This document shows, piece by piece, positions 6,043 through 13,681 of a stretch of DNA of 17,606 nt; the stretch's first letter is position 1; each line of letters begins with the position of its first letter. Origin of the DNA: JBHHYR01 sp046757585. Its GTDB lineage: Bacteria; Desulfobacterota; Binatia; HRBIN30. The position numbers and the translations under genes are program-made. Where the stretch lies: NCBI GenBank assembly GCA_046757585.1, contig JBHHYR010000063.1:1-17606 (forward strand), read 5' to 3'. The notes under the pieces were generated by a model. It had not been told where the DNA came from. It did not search any database and saw only the letters and a list, made by a program, of their open reading frames with translations.

Positions 6043-7792
6043 GCCGGGTCTCCTTTCCACGCAGCAGCTCGTTGTGTCGCTTGAGTTGTTCCTGCGAGCG
6101 CGCCTCATCCCCGCTCGCCTCCGCCGCTCTTAGTAGCGCAAGCGCTTCCCGGGCTCGGGTCTGCTGACTGCGCCGTTTGATGCGATCGATACAGTCACGA
6201 GCCACTTGGAGATGGTCGGCAGTCGCGATAGCACCTTCCCCCAGCAGCCCTGCCGTCACCCGTCCGGCAACCTCCGCAGGCAGGCGGTCGAGGGCGGTCT
6301 CGCTGCTATGATCTCTGCGCCACGCGGTGACCAGAGCGCGACCCGCGTCGGCGAGCGTCGTACTCCGAAAGGAGTCCAGCACTCCCTGGTTGGAAATCAA
6401 CATGGCGACATCGCGATCCAACGCCATCGCTTCGAGCAGGGTTGACTCCTCAGGTAGAAACCGCGGCGGCGGGGTGGCAGCAGATACCGGAGCTGGGTCG
6501 CGGGGAGCCGACCCAAACGAGCGCATCTCTCGAAAGATCACCTCGTCGACACGTAGTTGCTGCGCTGCCTTGCGCGCCAGCAGGCTAAACAAAGGATCGC
6601 GCACCTGAGCAATGACCGGTCCGATTTTCTCCGCAGCGCGCGCGCGCTCGGGCAACGACGCAGCCGGACCTGGGTCAAGGCGCTGAACGAAGAAGTCAGC
6701 CAAGGGAACGGCCTTTTGCAAGAGAGACAGCGTAGCGGCAGCACCCCGCGTGCGCACGTACGTATCTGGATCGAATCCCTCGGGAAGGAACGCGCCAAGG
6801 CCCCAGACATCGGCTTCCGCGCAGACCGCGAAAGCACGCGCGGCAGCATCTTGTCCAGCACGGTCGCCGTCGAAAAACGCCACCACCTCCGGTGCGAACC
6901 GGCGTGCCAACCTGAGCTGCGCCACGCTCAACGCGGTCCCGAGACTAGCAACCGTATAGCCGATGCCCGCTTCCGCCAGAGCGAGCGCGTCGAGGTACCC
7001 TTCAACGATCACCACCCGCCCAGCCTCGCGGATCGCCTTGCGTGCTTCGAACAGCCCGTAGAGGACGTGCCCCTTGCGGAAGAGGGTCGACTCCGGCGAG
7101 TTGAGGTACTTGGGGTGCTCGGTCCCGAGCGTCCGGGCTCCGAAACCGAGAATATGGCCTCTCCCATGCCGGATAGGAAAAGTCACCCGCCCCCAGAACC
7201 GGTCGTACAGACGCCCGTCGGTACGCCGGCCAAGCAACCCTAAATCGACTGCTCGCCGGGTTGCCGCCGGTGTGGTGGACAGTGTCTGCGCAAGGCCGGA
7301 TCCGGCCGGCGGGCAATAGCCCAGGCCATACCGTTCGACGGTCGCGGTGCTGAGGCCCCGGTTTGCAAGATATTGGCGTGCGGAGGCGCCTCTTCCTGAG
7401 CATAGGGCGGCGCGAAAGCAGCGCTGTGCCGTCTCGTTCAGCTCGACCAATTCTTGGCGCTGTTCACCACCCTCGCCCTTCCGGAGACGTCTCGGCAGCC
7501 CCACCCCCGCGCGCCGTGCGAGTAATTCGACTGCCTCGGGGAACGCAACGTGATCCGCGCGCATCAGGAACGTAAACACCGTACCGCCGGCCCCACAGCC
7601 GAAACAATGGAACAGGCCGCGTTCGTCGCTGACCGTGAACGATGGAGTCTTCTCGGAATGAAAGGGACAGAGGCCGATATAGTTCTTTCCAGCTTTCTTG
7701 AGCGTCACGTAGCCGGAGACGACCTCAACGATACTCACTCGCTCGCGAATGGCCTGCAGCGTGTCGTCGGGAATCTGGCCGGCCATTCGCAT
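6035..7792 (-). CDS. dnaG: DNA primase
   Basis: DnaG makes RNA primers for the replication fork together with DnaB helicase. The 585-residue protein has an N-terminal CHC2 zinc finger (CPFH at 42-45, HCFGC at 62-66), the RNA-polymerase core (for example RVTFPIRHGRGHILGFGAR, 202-220), a TOPRIM domain with VEGYLDALA (263-271) and FDGDRAG (307-313) holding the metal-binding acidic residues, LPEGFDPDTYVR (336-347), and a less conserved C-terminal DnaB-binding region. Length is normal. The start is ATG 7792 (or ATG 7786, two codons on), 3 nt after the stop of the CvpA-family gene, with only a weak AGGCG site upstream. The context rpsU-cvpA-dnaG is a variant of the macromolecular-synthesis operon. 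Confidence 0.97.
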   Translation of the reverse strand: MRMAGQIPDDTLQAIRERVSIVEVVSGYVTLKKAGKNYIGLCPFHSEKTPSFTVSDERGLFHCFGCGAGGTVFTFLMRADHVAFPEAVELLARRAGVGLPRRLRKGEGGEQRQELVELNETAQRCFRAALCSGRGASARQYLANRGLSTATVERYGLGYCPPAGSGLAQTLSTTPAATRRAVDLGLLGRRTDGRLYDRFWGRVTFPIRHGRGHILGFGARTLGTEHPKYLNSPESTLFRKGHVLYGLFEARKAIREAGRVVIVEGYLDALALAEAGIGYTVASLGTALSVAQLRLARRFAPEVVAFFDGDRAGQDAAARAFAVCAEADVWGLGAFLPEGFDPDTYVRTRGAAATLSLLQKAVPLADFFVQRLDPGPAASLPERARAAEKIGPVIAQVRDPLFSLLARKAAQQLRVDEVIFREMRSFGSAPRDPAPVSAATPPPRFLPEESTLLEAMALDRDVAMLISNQGVLDSFRSTTLADAGRALVTAWRRDHSSETALDRLPAEVAGRVTAGLLGEGAIATADHLQVARDCIDRIKRRSQQTRAREALALLRAAEASGDEARSQEQLKRHNELLRGKETRRE

Positions 7793-7795
7793 GTG

Positions 7796-8302
7796 CTACG
7801 CCTGGCTCGGCGAGTCCGGCCGCCGGGTAGCCCGTGAGCCAGCTCGGATCACGTCGCCAGCCACGTTGACCAAGGGGCGCCCGATTGTTGAGGTCATGAT
7901 GCGCGCATCGAGTGCGGGCGCAAAAGGAAACAGGTGCAGGAAGAGGAGAACCAACGCCAGCACGGCAGCCCCTTTGCCCGCACCGACCACGGCGCCCGCA
8001 AGTCCGTTGACGGCGTGCAGCAGCGGTGTTCTCGCAAGATGATTGAGAAGCACACCCACCAAGTTCAACCCCGCATGAAAGACGACGAAAATCACGACGA
8101 ACACCGCCCCCGTTAGGAGCGGTGCCGGGAGGGTGGCGTAAACCCGCAACATCGCCACTCCCGCTGCAGTAAACTGAAAGGCAGCTGCCACACCACCAAC
8201 CAGGCCGAGCAGGCCGAAGAACTCGCGCAGAAAGCCGCGCCAGTACCCGCGCAGGGCGCACAACACGAGCACGACAGCCAGAGCTGCGTCGATGCTGGTC
8301 AT
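7796..8302 (-). CDS. CvpA family membrane protein
   Basis: The 168-residue hydrophobic protein has about four membrane helices and the family pattern RGYWRGFLREFFGLLGLVGG near the N-terminus (about 19-38), followed by a loop-rich middle and LARTPLLHAVNGLAGAVVGA (about 89-108). CvpA proteins are inner-membrane proteins first linked to colicin V production and later to envelope stress tolerance; the molecular activity is unknown. The start ATG 8302 has a weak AGGACG upstream. The stop lies 3 nt before dnaG, so the two genes are almost certainly cotranscribed. A cvpA gene in the rpsU-dnaG operon is seen in some deltaproteobacteria. Confidence 0.88.
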   Translation of the reverse strand: MTSIDAALAVVLVLCALRGYWRGFLREFFGLLGLVGGVAAAFQFTAAGVAMLRVYATLPAPLLTGAVFVVIFVVFHAGLNLVGVLLNHLARTPLLHAVNGLAGAVVGAGKGAAVLALVLLFLHLFPFAPALDARIMTSTIGRPLVNVAGDVIRAGSRATRRPDSPSQA

Positions 8303-8344
8303 GGTACCGTCAGCTTCGTCCTACGCCCGATCGAAGTCACCGTT

Positions 8345-8542
8345 TCAGTATCCGCTGCGTGCGGCCCGACGCAAATGACGCTTCCTGGCAGCCAGAGCTT
8401 TCTTCTTCCGTCTCACGCTGGGCTTTTCATAATGCTCGCGCTTACGCACTTCGGCGAGAATGCCCGCTTTCTCGCACTGCTTCTTGAAGCGCCTGATGGC
8501 ACTTTCAATAGGTTCGTTCGCGCTGATGCGAACCCCTGCCAT
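8345..8542 (-). CDS. rpsU: 30S ribosomal protein S21
   Basis: A 65-residue, very basic protein with the S21 signature: NEPIESAIRRFKKQCEKAG (9-27), KREHYEKPSVRRKKK (34-48) and a lysine/arginine-rich tail. S21 helps the 30S subunit engage the mRNA ribosome-binding site. The start ATG 8542 is preceded by GGAGGGGGT about 10 nt upstream. It is the first gene of the macromolecular-synthesis operon here (rpsU, cvpA-family, dnaG, sigma fragment), and a good promoter lies about 85 nt upstream. Confidence 0.97.
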   Translation of the reverse strand: MAGVRISANEPIESAIRRFKKQCEKAGILAEVRKREHYEKPSVRRKKKALAARKRHLRRAARSGY

Positions 8543-8625
8543 GCATCACTCACCCCCTCCCGCTGGGATGGACGCAACCACGTAAGCGTATGCGGTTTTC
8601 GAGCGGTGCAGCGTCAAACCTTAAT

Positions 8626-8653
8626 ATTGTAGTGCTTTTGCCCCTGGAGTCAA
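8626..8653 (-). promoter_or_regulatory. Predicted promoter of the rpsU-cvpA-dnaG operon
   Basis: Minus strand: TTGACT (8648-8653), 16-bp spacer, TACAAT (8626-8631). Both boxes are one base off consensus. Transcription would start near 8619 and give a leader of about 75 nt. The 154-bp gap between gdpD and rpsU holds nothing else clear. Confidence 0.65.
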
Positions 8654-8696
8654 GGTGCGCAAATGGCGGCAGGCGTGCATGACCATGGCCTGTAAC

Positions 8697-9425
8697 TCAA
8701 ACGGCAATCTCTGCAAAGCGCTCCGGAAAGTCGCTCATGATACCCTGCACTCCCTGGCGAACCAGCCGCCGCATCGTGGTGACATCGTTGACGGTCCACG
8801 CCAGCACCTTGAGTCCCTGGGCCGCCGCCTTACGGACCAGATCCGCCGACACCAGTCGCCAATGAGGATGGATCGAGGCGGCGCGAAGCTTGCGTGCCCA
8901 CTCCCACGCGTCCGCGAGGTTCGGGCGGTCCCAGAGGAGTCCGAGTCGCACCTGCGAGGCTTGCTCGCGTACCGCCAAGAGCGCAGGGGGCGCGAAGCAG
9001 GAAACGATCGTAGAGTCCAGTAGATCGCAGGCCCGCAACGTCTCGACGAGTCGACTGGCCAACGCCGGCCAGCTCGAAAACGCCGCTTTCATCTCCACGT
9101 TCAACCGCGCACGCCCGCCGATCAATGCGATGACGTCTTCCAAGCTGAGTACGCGTTCGCCCGTGAAGTCGGAGCCAAACCAGCTCCCCGCATCGAGGGC
9201 GGTCAGAGCATTGAGGTCGTGCTCGTGCACCGGACCTCGCCCGGTCGTCGTGCGCCCCAAGTCGACATCATGCATCACGACCAACTGCTGGTCGCGGGTT
9301 AGCTGAACGTCCAACTCGATCATGTCGACACCAAGGGCCAACGCGCGCACGAATGCCGCCCGCGTGTGCTCGGGTGCGCTGCCCGATGCCCCGCGGTGCG
9401 CAATGCGCAGCCACCGTCGGCTCAT
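8697..9425 (-). CDS. Glycerophosphodiester phosphodiesterase
   Basis: A GDPD-family TIM-barrel enzyme that hydrolyses glycerophosphodiesters to glycerol-3-phosphate and an alcohol. Catalytic and metal-site residues are visible: HRG (10-12), ELD (37-39, acidic metal ligands), HD (52-53) and NVEMK (109-113). The later barrel strands (STIVSCF, LKVLAWTVND, GIMSDFP) are also in place. The 242-residue length is typical for a cytoplasmic bacterial GDPD such as UgpQ, and no signal peptide is seen. The ATG 9425 has no Shine-Dalgarno site and lies just after a predicted -10 element, so the mRNA may be leaderless. It is divergent from prmA. Confidence 0.92.
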   Translation of the reverse strand: MSRRWLRIAHRGASGSAPEHTRAAFVRALALGVDMIELDVQLTRDQQLVVMHDVDLGRTTTGRGPVHEHDLNALTALDAGSWFGSDFTGERVLSLEDVIALIGGRARLNVEMKAAFSSWPALASRLVETLRACDLLDSTIVSCFAPPALLAVREQASQVRLGLLWDRPNLADAWEWARKLRAASIHPHWRLVSADLVRKAAAQGLKVLAWTVNDVTTMRRLVRQGVQGIMSDFPERFAEIAV

Positions 9426-9432
9426 GGACGTT

Positions 9433-9461
9433 CACATAGTGAGCACTCGCGTTCCCGTCAA
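9433..9461 (-). promoter_or_regulatory. Predicted promoter of the glycerophosphodiesterase gene
   Basis: Minus strand: TTGACG (9456-9461), 17 bp, TATGTG (9433-9438). The predicted start site falls within about 2 nt of the ATG at 9425. In the rest of the 122-bp divergent region I see a plus-strand TATAAC near 9487 that could serve prmA, but no matching -35 box. Confidence 0.45.
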
Positions 9462-9547
9462 GCGAACAACCACGGTGCCAGAGCAGTATAACGCCGCGGC
9501 TCGAACACGCGTTGCGAACCGATCACGCCTTGTGTCATAGGGACCAC

Positions 9548-10408
9548 ATGGCGGAGACCTGGTTTGCAGTCACTGTGGACGTTCCGCAAGGGCACAGTGA
9601 AGCTGTAGCGAACTTCCTGGTCGAACACGGGTCGCCGGGTCTGCAGTTGGACGAGCGCAACGGCGTAGTGTCGCTGACGGCATATTTCGCCACAGACCCA
9701 CCGGTCGAACCTTTGCGCCGCTTCTGCGCGGACATCAGTTGCAATTCCCCGGGCTCCGATGGCGTCACAGTCCGGGTGCGGACTACTCCGGACGAGGATT
9801 GGGCAGCAAACTGGAAGAAGCATTTTCCGCCACAGATCATTGGCAAGAAGCTATACGTCTGCCCCCCGTGGGCCCCAGCGGCGCCGTCTGGTCGGGTCAC
9901 GGTCGTGATCGATCCTGGAATGGCCTTCGGCACCGGTCAGCATGCCACCACACGCGGCTGTCTGTATCTGCTAGAGGACACAGTTCGGGAAGGGGCCGTC
10001 ACTCGCGCGTTGGATGTCGGCACGGGTTCCGGTGTGCTTGCCATTGCACTGGCGAAGCTTGGCGTCGCTGAGGTATGGGGGGTCGACAACGACCCAAGCA
10101 TCTGCAGGATCGCGGTCGCGAATGCTTGCCATAACGGGGTCAGCGGGTGCACACACTTCGCCTCGAGCCTGGCGGATGCACCCGGTATGTTCGACCTCAT
10201 CACGGCAAACCTCTTTGCCGATGTCCTGCAAGAGCTGGCTGGGCAACTCGTACACGCGCTCCGGCCCACGGGCACACTGATTTGCTCCGGCCTCCTGGGG
10301 ACCGACGCGCCTGGGATCAGCACTGCCTACGGAGCGCTCGGCTTCAGGGTCGAGCAGCGCTACGAGGAACGGCCCTGGGTAACGGTGGCCCTGCGTCGGA
10401 GCGACTAG
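9548..10408 (+). CDS. prmA: Ribosomal protein L11 methyltransferase
   Basis: PrmA trimethylates ribosomal protein L11 using S-adenosylmethionine. The 286-residue product has the N-terminal L11-recognition domain, the linker motif PGMAFGTGQHATT (123-135) that is diagnostic of PrmA, the SAM-binding loop DVGTGSGVLA (156-165), and GVDNDP (178-183). The usual NILA motif reads NLFADVL (221-227). An upstream in-frame ATG at 9512 exists, but 9548 fits homologues, begins MAETWFAV and has AGGGA 4 nt upstream. rsmE follows 2 nt after the stop, so the pair forms a ribosome-modification operon. Confidence 0.95.
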   Translation: MAETWFAVTVDVPQGHSEAVANFLVEHGSPGLQLDERNGVVSLTAYFATDPPVEPLRRFCADISCNSPGSDGVTVRVRTTPDEDWAANWKKHFPPQIIGKKLYVCPPWAPAAPSGRVTVVIDPGMAFGTGQHATTRGCLYLLEDTVREGAVTRALDVGTGSGVLAIALAKLGVAEVWGVDNDPSICRIAVANACHNGVSGCTHFASSLADAPGMFDLITANLFADVLQELAGQLVHALRPTGTLICSGLLGTDAPGISTAYGALGFRVEQRYEERPWVTVALRRSD

Positions 10409-10410
10409 GC

Positions 10411-11151
10411 GTGGCGCTGCCCCACTTCCTGGTGAGCCCGGAGGCGCTGTCCCGTCGCCGCGCCGTCCTCATCGGCCCCGAGCTGCATCATCTGCGCGTG
10501 CGCCGGCTACGCGTTGGTTGCGAACTCGTTCTCTCGGACGGTATGGGTCACCAGCGACGTGGCATTCTCGACGCGTTAGGGCGCCACCAAGCGATCGTGC
10601 GGCTCGCTGAAGAGGACGAGCTGCCGCGAGAATCCGGGCTGCATCTCATTCTTGCGCAAGCGTGCCTCAAGGGGCACAAGCTGGATCTCGTCGTCGAGAA
10701 GGCAACGGAGTTGGGGGTGACAGAGTTCCTCATGTTCACCTGTGAGCACGCCGTGAGCCACATCCGCAGTGATCGGCATCTGCGCTGGCAGCGGGTCGCA
10801 CGCAGTGCCGCGAAGCAGTGCCACCGGAGCACCGTGCCGCGCGTTGCCGGGCCCGTTCATTTTGCGGACGTCTTGCAACAGGCTCCAGGTGCGCTACGCC
10901 TCTTCTTCTGGGAACGGGCTCCCGCCGGGGGACTGCCAGCCGTCCAGCAGGCTCATCCGACAGTTCGTTCCGTGCTCGCCGTCGTCGGGCCGGAGGGGGG
11001 GTTTACCCAGGCGGAAGCAGGGCGCGCTGCGGCAGCTGGCTTTCAACTCGTCGGCCTGGTACCGCGCGTCCTGCGTGCCGAAACGGCTGCGCTTGCCGTG
11101 GCCACCCTCTGCCAGTTCCTGTGGGGTGATCTGGCTGAGCGCTCGGTGTAG
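10411..11151 (+). CDS. rsmE: 16S rRNA m3U1498 methyltransferase
   Basis: RsmE, a SPOUT-class enzyme, methylates N3 of U1498 in 16S rRNA. The 246-residue protein has the N-terminal PUA-like domain (HFLVSP, 5-10), LILAQACLKGHKLDLVVEKATELGV (79-103), RSAAKQCHRS (131-140), GPEGGFTQAE (193-202) and the trefoil-knot SAM site RVLRAETAALA (219-229). The normally invariant LG before the RVLR motif reads LVP. The start is GTG at 10411, two bases after the prmA stop, with GGAG 9 nt upstream. The longer open frame further upstream only overlaps prmA and is not coding. Confidence 0.94.
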   Translation: MALPHFLVSPEALSRRRAVLIGPELHHLRVRRLRVGCELVLSDGMGHQRRGILDALGRHQAIVRLAEEDELPRESGLHLILAQACLKGHKLDLVVEKATELGVTEFLMFTCEHAVSHIRSDRHLRWQRVARSAAKQCHRSTVPRVAGPVHFADVLQQAPGALRLFFWERAPAGGLPAVQQAHPTVRSVLAVVGPEGGFTQAEAGRAAAAGFQLVGLVPRVLRAETAALAVATLCQFLWGDLAERSV

Positions 11152-11207
11152 ACCCCGTCCCGGCCACGTCCTATCCCGAGCGTCCTGTCCGCGTCTTTGG
11201 CGCCAGC

Positions 11208-11236
11208 TTGCAGCAACGGTGTCGCCCTCGTAGCAT
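11208..11236 (+). promoter_or_regulatory. Predicted promoter of gshB
   Basis: TTGCAG (11208-11213), 17 bp, TAGCAT (11231-11236). The predicted start site lies 2-5 nt before the gshB ATG, and no clear Shine-Dalgarno site is present. Confidence 0.4.
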
Positions 11237-11245
11237 ACTGAGAAC

Positions 11246-12208
11246 ATGTCGTACCGTTTCTTGTTCATCATGGACCCCATCGAGGGGATCCTCCCTGATA
11301 AGGACAGCACGTTTGTGTTCATGCTCGAAAGCCAGGCACGCCAGCACACCGTCTACTACTGCGGCGTAGCTGATCTCTTCGCCAACGCCGATCAGCCGGC
11401 GGCGCGCTGCCGCCGCGCTGAGGTCATGCGCGCCCAACCGCACTTCTGCCTCTTCGAGGAACGTACGGCGCCTCTCTCCTGGTTTGACGCGGTCTTCATG
11501 CGCAAGGACCCGCCGGTAGATCTCACATACCTCTTCGCCACGCAGTTACTGAGCCTGCTCGATCCATCGACCACCTTCGTGTTGAACGACCCCCGCGGTC
11601 TGCGTGACGCCAACGAGAAACTGTACGCGCTCCATTTTCCGTCCGTCATTCCGCCAACGATCGTCACCTGCGACATCGCCCGCCTGAAGGACTTCATGGA
11701 AGCGCTGGGTGGGGAGATGATCGTCAAGCCGCTGGACGGCTGCGGTGGCGCGGGTGTCTTTCACCTCCGCCGTGGTGACCGGAATGTGAACGCCATCCTG
11801 GAAATGTCCACCGGCAACGGCCGGCGCCTGATCATGGGACAGCGCTACCTGCCTGCAATCCGTGGCGGCGACAAGCGTCTCCTCCTGCTCGACGGCCAAC
11901 CACTCGGCGCGACCCTGCGCGTGCCGCGGGAGGACGAGCACCGGGGCAACATCCACGTCGGCGGCACTTGCGTCAAGGCAGAGATCACCGCGCGAGACCG
12001 CTTCATCGTCGATGCCCTTGCGCCCCGTCTACGACGAGACGGCTTGCTCTTCGTGGGGCTCGATATCATTGGCGACTGTCTCACCGAAGTGAACGTCACC
12101 AGTCCGACTGGGGTGCAGGAAATCAATGCACTCGACGGCGTCCGCCTCGAGGGCAACGTCATCGACTTCGTTGAACGAGAGATTGAACTGCGCTTGCGCG
12201 CGCCCTGA
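11246..12208 (+). CDS. gshB: Glutathione synthetase
   Basis: GshB ligates gamma-glutamylcysteine and glycine with ATP, the second step of glutathione synthesis. The 320-residue length is close to the E. coli enzyme. Motifs include MDPIEGI and KDSTF at the N-terminus (9-23), MRKDPPVD (85-92), NDPRGLRDANEKLYAL (114-129), the ATP-grasp segments VKPLDGCGGAGVF (160-172) and GNIHVGG (234-240), and the metal-site region DIIGDCLTEVNVTSPTG (273-289). No gshA is in the window. The gene is monocistronic, 94 nt after rsmE, and converges on the paralogue array. Between its stop and the array terminator, a short CCTTGC/GCAAGG hairpin without a T-run is the only possible terminator for it. Confidence 0.96.
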   Translation: MSYRFLFIMDPIEGILPDKDSTFVFMLESQARQHTVYYCGVADLFANADQPAARCRRAEVMRAQPHFCLFEERTAPLSWFDAVFMRKDPPVDLTYLFATQLLSLLDPSTTFVLNDPRGLRDANEKLYALHFPSVIPPTIVTCDIARLKDFMEALGGEMIVKPLDGCGGAGVFHLRRGDRNVNAILEMSTGNGRRLIMGQRYLPAIRGGDKRLLLLDGQPLGATLRVPREDEHRGNIHVGGTCVKAEITARDRFIVDALAPRLRRDGLLFVGLDIIGDCLTEVNVTSPTGVQEINALDGVRLEGNVIDFVEREIELRLRAP

Positions 12209-12286
12209 TCGGCCAGCGCCTGCCCACGTCCCTTGCCAGGCAAGGCACAGGGGGCTACGAGGAGGGGCCTCTCGGGGCAGAACGAC

Positions 12287-12318
12287 AAAAAAAACGGGGT
12301 GCCAAAAGGCACCCCGTT
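12287..12318 (-). terminator. Rho-independent terminator of the secreted-paralogue array
   Basis: A perfect 11-bp stem (12293-12303 with 12308-12318, AACGGGGTGCC paired to GGCACCCCGTT) has a 4-nt loop. Read on the minus strand it is followed by eight T (12287-12294), a textbook terminator 35 nt after the stop at 12353. On the plus strand there is no T-run after the stem, so it would stop gshB transcripts only weakly. Confidence 0.92.
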
Positions 12319-12352
12319 CCAAGCATCGCACTGTCCGGCCGCAGTGTCCTAG

Positions 12353-13630
12353 CTATGGAATGGTGATCGTGTCAGGGTTGCTGCGGGCGCCCTGCATATG
12401 CACGTTGAAGGCTGCGCTCCTGGTGTTGCTATCTGTATGCGTCTCCACCGCCACCGCCACCAGGCCACTAGGCAAGGGCGGCACGCCGATCGGATTGATA
12501 CGGGTCTGGCCGGTCAAAGTCCCCGCCACACTCACATTGAAGATCGAGCGCGAGCAATCGGGCGTATCTATGTTGCAGAGCGGAATATCCTGGAAGCAAT
12601 CCACCCGTTTGCTGGTGGAAAAACGCTGCTCGAATTCGTTGAACACCAAGTACTGGACGACGGCTGCGCCCGGGATTTGCCGTAGCAGATCCTCGGAGCA
12701 TGGTACAAACACCAGATTCGTGGTGATGGTGTTGTTACTACCCGGCACGGGGTCTGTTGCCGTATCGAAGAAATGGTTCAGGATCAGGTAATTCGGGCAG
12801 CCATTGTATTCCGCATTGGGCCCGCCCAGGGTGAGCTCGTTGGATGCACCGATCTGAGCGCCAGTCGCCTGGATGCCAATCGCATTGTAGCTGGCGACAT
12901 CGAAGTCGCCCGAGGTCGACGTCTCGAGCAGGGCCTCGCCTTTCAGCTCGTTACGAGGTGTCGGTACGCCATTTTCATCCAGAGCGATACACTTCAGCTC
13001 GCCAACGAAGGGATCTTCCGGCACCCCGGGAATCCGTGTGCCGCCATTGCTCTGCGTGCAAGGACCCCCCGGGAAGGGGTTGCAGTCGTTATCAGTGGTG
13101 CAGACACGAAAAGGGTTCCGCTGGCAGACACCAATCGGGAGCGGTATGCCGAGTGTGCAGCTGCCGCTCGGACAGTCCGTGGAAACTTTGCAGGGCTGGC
13201 CCGCACTCGTTCCCCCCTCACATACGCGTCCCCCGAGTAACCCGTCGGATGCCTTCCATTGGATCGGCTGGTTCGCCGTCAACCAGGCGCGGAAATCAAC
13301 CTCCTGCCAGCCGGGCACGCAGCTTCCCCCCCCGGTACATTTCGTGGGGTTGCCGGTGCAAATCTCCCCTTCCGCCGTCCCGCCAGAACAGTGGGAGTTC
13401 GCGTCCAGGTAGAAGCATTCGACGTGAATCGGCGTACTCGGGTTCGTGTTCGTTAGCCGAATGACCGTATCAACGCCGTTCGACACATCAACCACAACCT
13501 TTGGGTAGATGACGATCGCTGCCGGTTTATCCGATGCTATGTCCGCGCGCGCCGCCACCCCGCCAGCGATAACGAAGGCTCCTGCCATCGCCACCGTCCA
13601 GCCTGCCCATCGCACCTGTCCCATGCCCAT
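12353..13630 (-). CDS. Secreted protein of unknown function, array subtype 2 (fourth gene)
   Basis: I do not recognise the family. The 425-residue product has a signal peptide (about 1-29, cleavage after AARA) and the core motifs shared by all four array members: IVIYPKVVVD (39-48), CFYLD (72-76), WQEVDF (108-113), ELKCIALDENG (211-221), NELKGEA (227-233), YNAIGI (248-253), FVPCSED (308-314), FNEFEQRFSTSKRVDCF (330-346) and the tail DTITIP. Beta-rich secondary structure is likely. It carries three cysteine-rich inserts, at about 81-104, 137-158 and 168-191, of the form CxGG...GxPC...DCPxGxC, which may form disulfide loops. ATG 13630 is preferred because GGAG lies 7 nt upstream; a longer frame starts at 13675. 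It is 51 nt downstream of the preceding paralogue and followed by a strong terminator. Confidence 0.9.
   Translation of the reverse strand: MGMGQVRWAGWTVAMAGAFVIAGGVAARADIASDKPAAIVIYPKVVVDVSNGVDTVIRLTNTNPSTPIHVECFYLDANSHCSGGTAEGEICTGNPTKCTGGGSCVPGWQEVDFRAWLTANQPIQWKASDGLLGGRVCEGGTSAGQPCKVSTDCPSGSCTLGIPLPIGVCQRNPFRVCTTDNDCNPFPGGPCTQSNGGTRIPGVPEDPFVGELKCIALDENGVPTPRNELKGEALLETSTSGDFDVASYNAIGIQATGAQIGASNELTLGGPNAEYNGCPNYLILNHFFDTATDPVPGSNNTITTNLVFVPCSEDLLRQIPGAAVVQYLVFNEFEQRFSTSKRVDCFQDIPLCNIDTPDCSRSIFNVSVAGTLTGQTRINPIGVPPLPSGLVAVAVETHTDSNTRSAAFNVHMQGARSNPDTITIP
13058..13222 (-). repeat. Tandem cysteine-rich insert coding region
   Basis: This encodes residues about 137-191 of the fourth array protein: two consecutive units, CEGGTSAGQPCKVSTDCPSG and then CQRNPFRVCTTDNDC. 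Each unit is about 22-24 residues with four cysteines in a similar spacing. A related unit lies at 13319-13390 and another in the second array gene at 15456-15521. They are similar in protein pattern rather than exact DNA repeats. Confidence 0.6.
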
Positions 13631-13681
13631 GTTCAATCTCCTTTCCGCCATTCTTGGGCGCTGCGTCATCAGCACGGGCGC

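Noticed and set aside
6043..6108. Upstream extension of the region-4 sigma frame into dnaG
   Set aside because: It overlaps the dnaG 3' end, has no ribosome site, and the GTG at 6042 with AAGGAG is a better start.
10147..10410. N-terminal extension of the rsmE frame overlapping prmA
   Set aside because: The extension is out of frame inside prmA. RsmE homology begins at HFLVSP right after the GTG at 10411, which has a proper ribosome site.
12773..13464. Plus-strand frames of 155-206 codons opposite the fourth array gene
   Set aside because: They are rich in S, R, P and H, typical of antisense reading of GC-rich coding DNA, and the minus-strand frame is clearly conserved among paralogues.
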